64,000 bases of DNA from Methylobacterium platani (lineage in GTDB: Bacteria; Pseudomonadota; Alphaproteobacteria; Rhizobiales; Beijerinckiaceae). The stretch is taken from the NCBI RefSeq assembly GCF_001653715.1, contig NZ_LWHQ01000019.1, positions 1 through 64,000 of the forward strand, read 5' to 3'. Position numbers and translations under genes: made by a program. Positions 43,530 through 51,553 of the stretch are shown here, piece after piece (the first letter of the stretch is position 1; every line of letters begins with the position of its first letter). Under the pieces are notes generated by a model. The model ran no database searches and had not been told where the DNA came from. It worked only from the letters and a program-made list of their open reading frames with translations.

Positions 43530-44711
43530 CTACTCCGCGGCCACAGCGGCCGGGCCTGCGGCGCTGACGAACTTCGGGGTGACGACGATCTTGAGGAGGC
43601 GCTGGTCGACCGCGGCCGAGCGGCCGTTCCGGCTGATCTTGAGGCCGGTGGCGCGCACCTTGACGATCGGCAGGCTGACCGCGCCGGCCGCGGCGAGCTC
43701 GCCGTAGCGGCGCATGCCGAGGAAGTCCCGGTCGAGGCGCGCCAGGCCATCGTCGAAGGCCGCCCGCGCCTGGGCGATCCCGACCTCGAGCCCGCCCTTG
43801 TAGCCGATCTCCCAGTTCGCCTTCTCGGCGTCACCCTTAGGCTGGGTCCAGGTCGTGCGGCCCTCGGGCGGCGGAGTGACGGTGAGGTAGTCGCGCCAGT
43901 TCGGCGGGATCACGGCGACGCGCGCATCGCGCACGATCTCGAACGAGCCGAGAGTGGTGATGAGCAGGGTCCGGGTCGGGGTCTGGCGCACGCCGCGCAG
44001 CTCGCACACCACCGGGGGCACGATGTCGCCACCGATCATCACGGCAGGGAAGGGATAGCGGGCCTCAAGGCGGGCGGAGATCGCCGGCGTGTCGAGGTAG
44101 GCGGCGATGCGTCTCGACTCCTCCAGGTAGCCGTCCTGGATCCCGGCCGAGCGGCCAGTGCGCTGGACCACCTTGGTCGGGCGGTTTGCATCGCCGAAGA
44201 CCCCGGCCGAGTAGCGCTGGAAGTCGGGGTTCGACGGGTGCGGCGGGGCAGGGGCAGCCGAGTTGTCGCCGACATTCGGCGGGAACGGCTGGCTGTCACC
44301 CCCGGGCAGTCCCCGCGGGCCATTGGCGATCTGGTTGAGGACGTTGGCCTGCGCCACGCCGCCGGGGCCGTAGTAGCCGGGCGGAGGATAGCCGCCGTAG
44401 CCGCCGTAGCCGCCGCCATAGCCCGGCGCGCTGTAGCCCGCGCCGTAGCCGGCCCCGTACCCAGGCGCACCGTAGCCCGCACCGTAGCCGGGAGCCGCGT
44501 AGCCGCCGTAGGCGGGTTGGGCGTAGCCGCCCCCGTAGCCGCCGTAGGTGGGTTGGGTGTAGCCGCCATAGGGCACGCCGTAGGCGCCCGCCGTCGCGAC
44601 GGGCGCACAGGCCGCCGGGTTCTGGGCGCAATAGGTGTTCGCGACCTGGGCCGTGGCCGGGAAGGGCGCGATACCGAGCGAGGCGGAGAAGATCCAGCGC
44701 GCAAGACGCAT
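43530..44711 (-). CDS. dotC: Type IVB outer-membrane complex protein DotC with Gly/Tyr-rich insert
   Basis: A 393-residue DotC/TraI-like protein. The C-terminal 230 residues fit the family: TPTRTLLITTLGSFEIVRDARVAVIPPNWRDYLTV and EKANWEIGYKGGLEVGIAQARAAFDDGLARLDRDFLGMRRYGEL. Residues about 43-122 are an unusual glycine/tyrosine-rich repeat (GYGAGYGAPGYG-like). The signal peptide (near FPATAQ) has no lipobox, unlike Legionella DotC, which is a lipoprotein. DotC helps place DotH in the outer membrane. It lies directly between a small lipoprotein gene and dotB, as in dotDCB operons. Confidence 0.88.
   Translation of the reverse strand: MRLARWIFSASLGIAPFPATAQVANTYCAQNPAACAPVATAGAYGVPYGGYTQPTYGGYGGGYAQPAYGGYAAPGYGAGYGAPGYGAGYGAGYSAPGYGGGYGGYGGYPPPGYYGPGGVAQANVLNQIANGPRGLPGGDSQPFPPNVGDNSAAPAPPHPSNPDFQRYSAGVFGDANRPTKVVQRTGRSAGIQDGYLEESRRIAAYLDTPAISARLEARYPFPAVMIGGDIVPPVVCELRGVRQTPTRTLLITTLGSFEIVRDARVAVIPPNWRDYLTVTPPPEGRTTWTQPKGDAEKANWEIGYKGGLEVGIAQARAAFDDGLARLDRDFLGMRRYGELAAAGAVSLPIVKVRATGLKISRNGRSAAVDQRLLKIVVTPKFVSAAGPAAVAAE
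44345..44585. repeat. Gly/Tyr-rich degenerate repeat inside dotC
   Basis: About 240 bases made of degenerate units encoding GYG, GGY and APGYGA motifs (coding strand minus). The DNA is dominated by repeats of GCCGTAGCC-like words. The length is likely to vary between related plasmids by slippage. Confidence 0.8.
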
Positions 44712-44713
44712 GG

Positions 44714-44854
44714 TCAGACCCCGTGCTCGCGCAACTTGGCGTCGACGTGACCCGAAGTGCTGCTGCCAGTACTGACGCAGGCAGGCAGCAGAACGGACAT
44801 GCCGAGAAGCACGATCGCCAATCGAACTAGATATCGAATGCGAGAAAGGTCCAT
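44714..44854 (-). CDS. 46-residue lipoprotein in the dotD position
   Basis: A very short protein: a basic start, one hydrophobic helix and a lipobox VLLPAC, then a 20-residue hydrophilic tail (VSTGSSTSGHVDAKLREHGV). The gene ends 2 bases before dotC, exactly where dotD/traH (a lipoprotein of about 160 residues) normally lies. No globular DotD domain follows. It may be a reduced DotD or an unrelated lipoprotein of VirB7-like size. Longer readings of the frame run through a promoter-like region and are not credible. Confidence 0.65.
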   Translation of the reverse strand: MDLSRIRYLVRLAIVLLGMSVLLPACVSTGSSTSGHVDAKLREHGV

Positions 44855-44953
44855 GTCGAAGCCCCGATATTTTTTATTGATATTTGTCTTGCCGTTACAA
44901 CCCCGATTGCTCCACAAGCTCCATCCAAGGAACATTGTTGATGGACTGGATCG

Positions 44954-45475
44954 ATGGGGATCGGATCGTTTCTCTCGGCGCGGCTCGCGCGTCGGGTCGG
45001 GCCGGAGCACCGCACCTTCGCGGCGATGACCGGGACCGTTCTCGGCGGCGCCCACGCTGCCTGCCCGGTGTGCCGGCGCGGGCACCTGATCGGGGATCCC
45101 GGAGCGCCCAACCTTCGCAAATGCGACGACCCGACCTGCGGGGCGACCTTCACGCTCGCCGAGATGGGTCGCACCTTCGCGCTGGAAGGGGCCGACGTCC
45201 GCGACCTGGCGCACGAGGCGCGCCGGCAGGCGTTCGTCCTGTTCCTCGCCGCGGTCGGGATCGGCGTCCTGGCGGCGGCTTGGGCGATCCTCGCCCATTC
45301 CTGGCTCACGCTGCTCGGCGCCATGCTCCTGTGCACCGTGGTGCTGGCAAGCGCGCTCGTGCAGCGCTACCGCGCCTGGCAGCTCGAGCGAGGTCGGTTG
45401 TTCGAGGCCCGCGCGCCACTCGGCGCGTTCGTGGCCGCCGAGCTGAGCGGCCTGCTCGGCCGCGATCGGCCGTGA
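44954..45475 (+). CDS. Zinc-ribbon protein with two membrane helices
   Basis: A 173-residue protein. The N-terminal part has a four-cysteine zinc ribbon (CPVCRRGHL, then CDDPTCG) at residues about 37-62. Two hydrophobic helices follow (VLFLAAVGIGVLAAAWAILA and LTLLGAMLLCTVVLASALV) at about 93-135. The cytoplasmic tail is basic. It is the only rightward gene among leftward ones here. I recognise no named family. The start at 44954 is uncertain, and 45026 is an alternative. Confidence 0.6.
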   Translation: MGIGSFLSARLARRVGPEHRTFAAMTGTVLGGAHAACPVCRRGHLIGDPGAPNLRKCDDPTCGATFTLAEMGRTFALEGADVRDLAHEARRQAFVLFLAAVGIGVLAAAWAILAHSWLTLLGAMLLCTVVLASALVQRYRAWQLERGRLFEARAPLGAFVAAELSGLLGRDRP

Positions 45476-45494
45476 GAGGAGGGGCGGCATCGTC

Positions 45495-46067
45495 TCAGGC
45501 CCCGCCGATCATCGTGCAGACGTTCGACAGCGACACGTCCATCTTGATCGTGTTGCCGACGAGGCTCGCCACGTCGTTGATGAAGAAGGCGAGTGTCCCA
45601 CCGACAAGATACAGGGCGGCGGAGCCGGGGCCGGCGCCGTGCTGGCCGGACGTGGCGTTGTAGAGCCGCATCCCGGCGATCAGCCAGGCGAAAGAGCCCA
45701 ACATCATGAAGAAAAACGTGATCGCGCTCTTGATATCCTCGCAGGTCGAGGAGCGTGGCGTCGAGCCGTAGTTGAACATGCTGTAGGTGATGTCACCGCC
45801 CAAGACGAATGAGTTGGCGAATTTCCACAAAAGGACCGGCGCGACGATCATCGCGCTGCCGAGCGCGAGCTTGCCCATGGCGCCGTCGATGGTGACGGGG
45901 CGGTTCGTGAACTTGTGCTCGCCGGCGGCGACGCCGTAGAGGCCGTAGAGGCCGACTGTTCCGTACACGACCCCGAGGAGCGCGATCAGCAGGAACACCA
46001 GGTTGACGACGAGCGGGAACACCTCGCTCAACGAGACGAGGACGCTTCCGAGGTCCGGCACAGCCAT
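45495..46067 (-). CDS. Inner-membrane protein, IcmC/DotE-TraQ-like
   Basis: A 190-residue protein with about four membrane helices (LVVNLVFLLIALLGVVYGTVGLYGLYGV near 18-45, then two around 70-90 and 120-140, and a last one near 160). The pattern of helix pairs with short loops resembles the small IcmC/DotE/TraQ inner-membrane proteins. Two cysteines flank the periplasmic loops. The start at 46067 lies within the previous stop (TGATG). The family call is moderate because these proteins diverge quickly. Confidence 0.65.
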   Translation of the reverse strand: MAVPDLGSVLVSLSEVFPLVVNLVFLLIALLGVVYGTVGLYGLYGVAAGEHKFTNRPVTIDGAMGKLALGSAMIVAPVLLWKFANSFVLGGDITYSMFNYGSTPRSSTCEDIKSAITFFFMMLGSFAWLIAGMRLYNATSGQHGAGPGSAALYLVGGTLAFFINDVASLVGNTIKMDVSLSNVCTMIGGA

Positions 46068-46378
46068 CACTGAACCCTTTTCGAAAACTTGGACTGGTAT
46101 TCCAGCGCCTCAAGCCGCTCCTCAAGCGCGTTAATGCGCGCTATCAGCTCCTCGTATCTTAAATTCGTTGGGTCAACGTCGGGGTTTGGTCGGCGATATG
46201 GCCGCTTCTCCTCAGCACTCCCATCGTGATACTCAAATTTCGATCTGTTTCTTTTCTGTTGCTCGGGAGCTGCTGCGGCATCGGGCGCGGCGACCACCAG
46301 GCTTAGCATACCGGTTGAGAGTACAGCCGCGAGGGTTGCATTTCTTAACCAGTTCCTAACGAAGCTTTTCTCGGCCAT
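46067..46378 (-). CDS. Small exported coiled-coil protein
   Basis: A 103-residue protein with a signal peptide (cleavage near AAAAP), a basic linker (QQKRNRSKFEYHDG, then EEKRPYRRPNPDVDP) and a C-terminal coiled coil (YEELIARINALEERLEALEYQ). I recognise no family. It is the first gene of a leftward pair and its promoter lies in the divergent region before 46654. Its GC content is lower than that of its neighbours. Confidence 0.68.
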   Translation of the reverse strand: MAEKSFVRNWLRNATLAAVLSTGMLSLVVAAPDAAAAPEQQKRNRSKFEYHDGSAEEKRPYRRPNPDVDPTNLRYEELIARINALEERLEALEYQSKFSKRVQ

Positions 46379-46579
46379 TTCTGCTTAACCCTTTCGATCT
46401 AGCCGGGACGCTTGCCTGGGCCTTACTGCAACCCCTGACGCCGGGTATTACTCGATAACATACGACATGTTGCAGTGTACCACGACGAACAAAGGTCATT
46501 TTCACACGAATGAGCGTGTCTGGCGTGCCATGGCTCTCCTCTATCGGCATCGTTTAGCTACGGTAGGCTCGAGCCTTAA

Positions 46580-46608
46580 TTGACACGTCGTGTCATTCTT
46601 CGCAATAA
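46580..46608 (+). promoter_or_regulatory. Candidate promoter with overlapping palindrome
   Basis: TTGACA (46580-46585) matches the -35 consensus, and a weak -10 (CAATAA, 46603-46608) lies 17 bases on. The palindrome TGACACG-T-CGTGTCA (46581-46595) overlaps the -35. The site is 46 bases before the first gene of the dotJIHG-O operon, so a repressor bound here could control the conjugation channel. Confidence 0.5.
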
Positions 46609-46653
46609 GAGCCCCAACACGAACGTCAATGACTCTGGTGGGGCGGTTCTGGC

Positions 46654-47478
46654 ATGGAGAACGCAGTAAAACACTTGGCCTGGGCCGGATCTCTCGTTGC
46701 CTGTGTCTATCTTGCAACGTCTAACAACTGGCAGCCTGTCTCGCTTCAGATCGTGGCACGGGAACAAAATCCCAGTTTGGCAGCGCTTTCACAGAACAAT
46801 TCTTCTCCTACCAATCCTGCCAATTCTGCCAATCCTGCCAATTTGTTAGTTCCTGCGCCGCAGCCCGCCCCACAAGTTGCGTTAGCGCCTGCCATCACAC
46901 CCCCTACGGTTGCCCGGACATATGTCCCGGCAGCCGTGCCAGCGCCCGTGCCGCAGCAGGCTGGGACCGTGAGTTACGCAACGATCGAGGATCCCAAGGC
47001 TGCGAGGCCGGTCATGGAGCTTCTGGCCAAGCTCGCCGCAGTCGTCGATGCGCCCCCGGGCACGCCGGAGGGTCAGATCGCGACGATCTTCTTCGATCCG
47101 CGCTGCCCGTACTGCCACGCTGCATTCACGGCCCTGCATGGGCGGATCGCGGCGCGCTGGGTACCGGTTGTAGTCCTCGGCGATCCCGAGGGCGGCAACC
47201 GCATGGCGGCGGGCATCCTCTCGGCCACCGATCGGGTCGCGGCGCTCAAGGCCGCGTTCGAGACGAAGGGCGGCAACCCGGGCGAGGTCAGCCCCGAGAC
47301 CGCCGCCAAGCTCGCCGAGAACAAGGAGGCGTTCGCCTCGATCTTCGCGGCCTCACCGGCCCTGCGTCCCGGCGTGCCGACGATGTTCGTGCCGCGGCCC
47401 GACGGACGGCTCGCGATCATGGTCGGCTACGAGGCAGGCGACGACGCCAAGCTGCGCGCCGTCCTGGCCGGTAGCTGA
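46654..47478 (+). CDS. DsbC-like thiol-disulphide isomerase (TrbB-like)
   Basis: A 274-residue protein with one N-terminal hydrophobic helix, a Pro/Ala/Asn-rich linker (about 45-105), and a thioredoxin-like domain from about 115. The redox motif is FFDPRCPYCHAAF (CPYC) near residue 150, and the cis-proline stretch is PGVPTMFV near 240. Plasmid-borne proteins of this type (TrbB of IncI) form disulphides in channel components. The linker DNA has a 9-base tandem repeat. It heads the rightward channel operon. Confidence 0.85.
   Translation: MENAVKHLAWAGSLVACVYLATSNNWQPVSLQIVAREQNPSLAALSQNNSSPTNPANSANPANLLVPAPQPAPQVALAPAITPPTVARTYVPAAVPAPVPQQAGTVSYATIEDPKAARPVMELLAKLAAVVDAPPGTPEGQIATIFFDPRCPYCHAAFTALHGRIAARWVPVVVLGDPEGGNRMAAGILSATDRVAALKAAFETKGGNPGEVSPETAAKLAENKEAFASIFAASPALRPGVPTMFVPRPDGRLAIMVGYEAGDDAKLRAVLAGS
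46811..46843 (+). repeat. 9-bp tandem repeat in the DsbC-like gene
   Basis: Nearly four units of CCAATYCTG encode TNPANSANPANL in the linker between membrane helix and thioredoxin domain. Being a multiple of three, length changes would keep the frame. Confidence 0.8.
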
Positions 47479-47481
47479 CGG

Positions 47482-47751
47482 ATGGCCCGCCGAGCTTCCA
47501 TCGGGGCGTTCAGCCTGCCCTCGGCGGGCGGGTGCCTGTCGCCCTCGGCCCTCGCCGACCGGATCGAGGGTTACTCGCGCGCCTCGTCGTTCCTCGCCGG
47601 CGCGGTCTTCGCCTCGCTGATGGCGATGATGTGGCTCGCCTACCTGTCGATCAAGCGGGCCGAGGTGATCCCCTACGTCGCCGATGGCGGCGTGTTCGGC
47701 TGCGAGGTGAAGATCGTGGCACCGCCGACGGCGGGAAGGCCGCAGTCATGA
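47482..47751 (+). CDS. DotJ/TraL-like small membrane protein
   Basis: An 89-residue protein with one strong hydrophobic helix (FLAGAVFASLMAMMWLAYLSI near 37-58) and a short C-terminal domain. In Legionella a short DotI-like protein, DotJ (IcmM), is encoded directly before dotI; position and size match here. Direct resemblance to DotI is too weak to read by eye. It starts 3 bases after the DsbC-like stop and overlaps dotI by 4 bases. Confidence 0.6.
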   Translation: MARRASIGAFSLPSAGGCLSPSALADRIEGYSRASSFLAGAVFASLMAMMWLAYLSIKRAEVIPYVADGGVFGCEVKIVAPPTAGRPQS

Positions 47752-48404
47752 AATCGGCCGATCACATCGCCCAAGAGGTCGACGCCGGCCGGATGATGCT
47801 GCGCAACCAGTGGCAGTGGATCCTGCTGCTGTCGCTGTTCCTGCTGCTGTCGCTCACGGTCAACGCGCTCCTGTTCTACAACGCGTTCATCCGGTTTCCG
47901 GTCAAGCAGTTCATCTGGACTTCGGACGCGCAAGCCGTCTGCGAGGCGATCCCGCTTGCCGAGCCGAACATCAGCCAGGCGCGGCTGAAGGAGTTCGCGG
48001 TCTCGTCGGCCGTCCAGTTGAACTCCTACGACTACGCGAACTGGCGCGCGCTCATCAACAACGCGCTGAGCCAGTCGTTCACGCCGAAGGGCCGCGACCG
48101 CTACCGGGCGGCTCTGCAAGAGAGCGGCATCATCCAGAAAGTCGTGACGGGCTACCAGACCGTCTCGGCCGTGACGACCGACCCGGCCAATGTGGCGGAA
48201 GAGGGTAAGCTCGCGGGCCGCTACTACTGGCGCGTCGAGGTTCCGCTTCAGATCTTCTATCGCACGAACGTCGAGACGCGGGTCGAGCGGCGTCTTCTGA
48301 CCATGACGATCGTGCGGATCGACCCCTCTCCGATCAACCCGAACGGCATCGCGATCGACTCGGTGATCTCGACGCAGCAACTGACCAATCAGGTGGGGCC
48401 ATGA
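47748..48404 (+). CDS. dotI: Type IVB protein DotI/IcmL (TraM-like)
   Basis: A 218-residue bitopic inner-membrane protein: cytoplasmic start, one helix (WILLLSLFLLLSLTVNALLFY near 24-44), then a periplasmic domain including FTPKGRDRYRAALQESGIIQKV and WRVEVPLQIFYRTNVETRVERRLLTMTIVRI. These are typical of IcmL/DotI, the VirB8-like part of type IVB channels. It overlaps the genes on both sides by 4 bases (ATGA). Confidence 0.9.
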   Translation: MKSADHIAQEVDAGRMMLRNQWQWILLLSLFLLLSLTVNALLFYNAFIRFPVKQFIWTSDAQAVCEAIPLAEPNISQARLKEFAVSSAVQLNSYDYANWRALINNALSQSFTPKGRDRYRAALQESGIIQKVVTGYQTVSAVTTDPANVAEEGKLAGRYYWRVEVPLQIFYRTNVETRVERRLLTMTIVRIDPSPINPNGIAIDSVISTQQLTNQVGP

Positions 48405-49486
48405 AGCGCGTTTTGGCCTCTGGCTTCGCCGTGGCTGCCGTCTGGGCGACCGCCGCGGTGGCACAAGCTCCGGGGCAGCCGGCCCCGCCGCCGAACTTCC
48501 AGCCCCCGGGCGAGACGGTACGCCGGCCGGCCGGGGTGCCGCCGGCCACTGGCCCGTTGGCGACGCCGCCGCCGCCCGTTCCGCGCGCCCTGACCCCGGC
48601 CGAGCTCGAAGAGCTGCGCAAGCGCATGATCGGCGGCACCCAGGGCATGATCCTCAAGCCCGGCGAGATCCAGGACGTCCGCCGGGCGGTCCAGGATGCG
48701 CAGGGCGCGGGCAACTTCCCCGGCCGCGACGGGCGCATGCCCCGGCCGGAGCCGCGGCTCCTCACCGTCACTCAGGAGGTCAGTCGCTCGGCGCCCGAGA
48801 CGCTGCATCTCGCCTACGGGGTCGTGAGCCCGATCACCTTCGTGGATGCGAAGGGCGCGCCCTGGCCGATCGCCTCGGTCGCCTACGATCCGCGCCTGTT
48901 TGCTCAGGATGGCACCGGCTGCGGCCAGGATACCACGCTGGGGGCGACGCAGGTCCCGGCCGGGGCGGGCGCCGACAGGCCAGCCTCGATCAACCTGATG
49001 CCGTGCCGCTACGACACCTGGGGCAACATCCTCATTCGCCTCGAGGCCGTGCCCTACCCGATCCCGCTGATGGTCCTCTCCGGGCAGAGCGAGACGGTCG
49101 ACATCCCGGTCACGGTGCGGGTCGCTGGCACCTCGCCGCTGACGCCGGTGAAGGTGGTCACGGCGAGCGCCCCTGTCCGCAAGGCCGGTCCGCCCGGCCC
49201 GCCGCGCGGGGCGGCCCCGATCGACACGACGGCGCTCCTGCACCTGTTCGGCGCCGGCACGCCGCCGACGGGCGCGCAGAAGCTCGTTGCGACCGGCGGG
49301 GCGCAGGCCTGGCTCTACCGCGAGCGCATGTACGTGCGCGTCCAGGGCGACCTCGTCAGCCCGCAGCCGGTCGCCTCGGCCGACGCGGCCTCGGGCTACC
49401 GGATCTACGAGTTCCTCCGCCCGGCCTCGCGCCTCGTCGCCGAGCGCGGCGACGGAGCCGAGACCGCCATCACCATCGAATTCTAG
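48401..49486 (+). CDS. dotH: Type IVB outer-membrane complex protein DotH/IcmK (TraN-like)
   Basis: A 361-residue secreted protein. Signal peptide ends near AVAQA, a proline-rich stretch follows (about 22-65), and the DotH domain includes GVVSPITFVDAKGAPWPIASVAYDP and PYPIPLMVLSG. DotH forms the outer-membrane ring with DotC and DotG. Start overlaps the dotI stop by 4 bases. A second low-complexity Pro/Ala linker sits near residue 255. Confidence 0.9.
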   Translation: MKRVLASGFAVAAVWATAAVAQAPGQPAPPPNFQPPGETVRRPAGVPPATGPLATPPPPVPRALTPAELEELRKRMIGGTQGMILKPGEIQDVRRAVQDAQGAGNFPGRDGRMPRPEPRLLTVTQEVSRSAPETLHLAYGVVSPITFVDAKGAPWPIASVAYDPRLFAQDGTGCGQDTTLGATQVPAGAGADRPASINLMPCRYDTWGNILIRLEAVPYPIPLMVLSGQSETVDIPVTVRVAGTSPLTPVKVVTASAPVRKAGPPGPPRGAAPIDTTALLHLFGAGTPPTGAQKLVATGGAQAWLYRERMYVRVQGDLVSPQPVASADAASGYRIYEFLRPASRLVAERGDGAETAITIEF

Positions 49487-49495
49487 GAGGGGATA

Positions 49496-50797
49496 ATGGC
49501 CACGCTGTCTCCGAAAGCGACCGCTGCACTGGGTGGGTCGCTCCTCGTCTTCGCCCTCGGCTCGGCCGCCTTCGTTCTGAAGGACACGCCCGGCACGGAC
49601 CAGGGCGCCGGGCTGGCCTCCGAGATCCGCGGACAGACGCCTAGTCCGCAGAACGACATGATGCGTCCCGTCGGCAAGGTCGAGGCCGACCGGCGCGCCG
49701 GCGTCAACCGCCAGGCGGCGGACGAGAAGGACAGCGCCGGCAAGCCCTACGTGGCGCCGACGGTGATCGCCGAGAAGCGCGGCGCGACGATGGGCGATCT
49801 GCCTGACGAGAACCCGGTCCCGAAGGCGCCGGAGCCGCCCCCGGAGCCCAAGGTGGTGGAGAAGATCATCTACCAGGATCGTCCGGTCATCCAGACCGTG
49901 TACCGGGACGTGCCGGTCCAGCCGACGGCGGACCCCGAGCAGGTCGCGGCGATCAACGAGCAGATCAAGGCGCTGTTGAAGCCAACCCCTGGCGGGTTCC
50001 TCGTGCGCTCCTTCGGCAAGGGCGACCGGCCAAAGCCGCCTGAGCCGCGCCCGGCCGCTGCGGCAGCGCCGGTGCCGGTCGGCCCGTTCGGCCCCGGCAT
50101 CCGGCACGCGACCGTGGCGCGCGCCGGCGACGTCGCCTACGCGGTGCTCGATCGCGGCTTCAACTCCGACGACCCGGCAGCCCCGATCTTCGCCACCATC
50201 GTCGACCTCGACGAGCGCCAGCAGCCCGGGCCGCTCAACGGTATCCGGCTGCTCGGCCAGATCGTCTACTCGCAGACGCAGGCCTCGATCCGGTTCTCGA
50301 CCATGATCTTGCAGGACGGCCGCCAGGGGCCGATGCAGGCGCTCGCGATCACGGTCGACCAGGCCCGTACCGGCGTCGCCGAGGACGTCGACAACCACGT
50401 GCTCGAGCGCTACGGCGGCCTCGTCATCGCCGGCCTGATCCAGGGCGTCGGCCAGGTCGGCCAGCAGCTGACCCAGCTCAACACCCAGACGGTGGTCGGC
50501 AACGGCTTTGCGGTCCAGTCCGGCCGCAACGTCGATTACCTGACCGCGGGCCTCGGCGCCGCGCTGCCGGTCGGCCAGGCCCTGACCGCGGCTGCGGCGC
50601 GCAGCTTCAGCCGGCCGCCGACACTGTCGAGCCCGACCAACTTCCCCGTAGGCATCGTCTTCCTCCAGCCGGTGGTGGTGCCGCTCGACGCCGCTCGCGT
50701 CTCGGTCGGCGCCGGCACCGGCTACGGGCCCGATCCGGCCTTTGGTCCGAGCTACCGGCCCGAGACCCTGCCGATCTCTCAACTGAGGAAGCCGTGA
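49496..50797 (+). CDS. dotG: Type IVB channel protein DotG/IcmE (TraO-like)
   Basis: A 433-residue VirB10-like protein. One N-terminal helix (ALGGSLLVFALGSAAFVL) is followed by a variable Pro/Glu linker (about 35-190), then the conserved C-terminal TrbI/VirB10-like domain: VARAGDVAYAVLDRGFNSDDPAAPIFATIVD and GGLVIAGLIQGVGQ. It spans the envelope as the central channel. Length is short compared with Legionella DotG (over 1000 residues, with repeats) but close to IncI TraO. AGGAGG precedes the ATG. Confidence 0.92.
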   Translation: MATLSPKATAALGGSLLVFALGSAAFVLKDTPGTDQGAGLASEIRGQTPSPQNDMMRPVGKVEADRRAGVNRQAADEKDSAGKPYVAPTVIAEKRGATMGDLPDENPVPKAPEPPPEPKVVEKIIYQDRPVIQTVYRDVPVQPTADPEQVAAINEQIKALLKPTPGGFLVRSFGKGDRPKPPEPRPAAAAAPVPVGPFGPGIRHATVARAGDVAYAVLDRGFNSDDPAAPIFATIVDLDERQQPGPLNGIRLLGQIVYSQTQASIRFSTMILQDGRQGPMQALAITVDQARTGVAEDVDNHVLERYGGLVIAGLIQGVGQVGQQLTQLNTQTVVGNGFAVQSGRNVDYLTAGLGAALPVGQALTAAAARSFSRPPTLSSPTNFPVGIVFLQPVVVPLDAARVSVGAGTGYGPDPAFGPSYRPETLPISQLRKP

Positions 50798-51051
50798 TGG
50801 GTGGCTCGAAGGGAGTCGCGGACGTCCTGCGCGGCCTGATCGACCTCGTGCCGACGCTGGCCTGGCTCGTGGTCGTGCTCACGGCCGTCACTGGCATTTT
50901 CCTGACCGGCTACGCAATGCTGCGGGTCTACCAGGCCAACAACTCGGGCGACGGCACGGCGGGTAACTGGATCGTTGCCGGGGTGATCGGCTGCGCCATG
51001 ACGATCCCCACGATCATCATCGCGCAATTCTCCTTCTACTTCGCCGAGTGA
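50797..51051 (+). CDS. Small two-helix membrane protein
   Basis: An 84-residue protein with two hydrophobic helices (TLAWLVVVLTAVTGIFLTGYAML and WIVAGVIGCAMTIPTIIIAQFSFYF) joined by a short polar loop. The pattern recalls IcmC/IcmD/TraP-type inner-membrane proteins of type IVB systems, but I cannot choose between them. I start at the ATG at 50797, after GAGG, rather than the GTG 3 bases upstream. It overlaps the dotG stop. Confidence 0.65.
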   Translation: MGGSKGVADVLRGLIDLVPTLAWLVVVLTAVTGIFLTGYAMLRVYQANNSGDGTAGNWIVAGVIGCAMTIPTIIIAQFSFYFAE

Positions 51052-51067
51052 GGGAGGACCTGACGCG

Positions 51068-51553
51068 ATGAACGACGGATCCTGGCACCTCATCGACAAC
51101 CTGACCGCCAACGCGGCGGCCTACCTCGACGATCATCCTGTGGTGACCAAGGCGGCCATCGCGCTTACCCTCGCGGCGGGCTGCTACGCGGTCGTGGCCG
51201 CGCGCGCCTGGTCGGTGTCGGTCTGCTCGGACCGGAGCTTGCGCCGGATCCTGCACCTCTGCGGCATGGCAGGCGGCGGCTGCCTGTTCCTGACCGGGCT
51301 GCTCTACGACGGCCTGACACGCGGTCTGGACGGCGCCATCACCTACCCGCCGCTGATCTACGCCTACTATCCGGCCTCGATCACGCTCTCCTGCGCCGCG
51401 ATGGTGTTTGCCCTCGCACAGGTCTTCTGCGCCCTGCACGTCCGCCCGGCCCCACTGATGCGGGGCATCATTCCGGGACTGCTCGGAGCCTGGCTCTTCG
51501 CGCTCGCTGTGCCCGTCTACCAATTCTCGGTCATCCTGCGGGGTATCCAATGA
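51068..51553 (+). CDS. Conjugation-operon membrane protein of unknown family
   Basis: A 161-residue protein with about four membrane helices (near 28-46, 64-82, 97-120 and 132-152). I recognise no family. It lies between the small two-helix protein and dotO, the area where IncI has traT/traS-like genes, but no similarity is visible. It overlaps dotO by 4 bases and is probably an inner-membrane accessory of the channel. Confidence 0.65.
   Translation: MNDGSWHLIDNLTANAAAYLDDHPVVTKAAIALTLAAGCYAVVAARAWSVSVCSDRSLRRILHLCGMAGGGCLFLTGLLYDGLTRGLDGAITYPPLIYAYYPASITLSCAAMVFALAQVFCALHVRPAPLMRGIIPGLLGAWLFALAVPVYQFSVILRGIQ

Noticed and set aside
48389..50782. Long minus-strand frame of 797 codons
   Set aside because: Antisense of dotH and dotG; composition is typical of shadow translation in GC-rich DNA.
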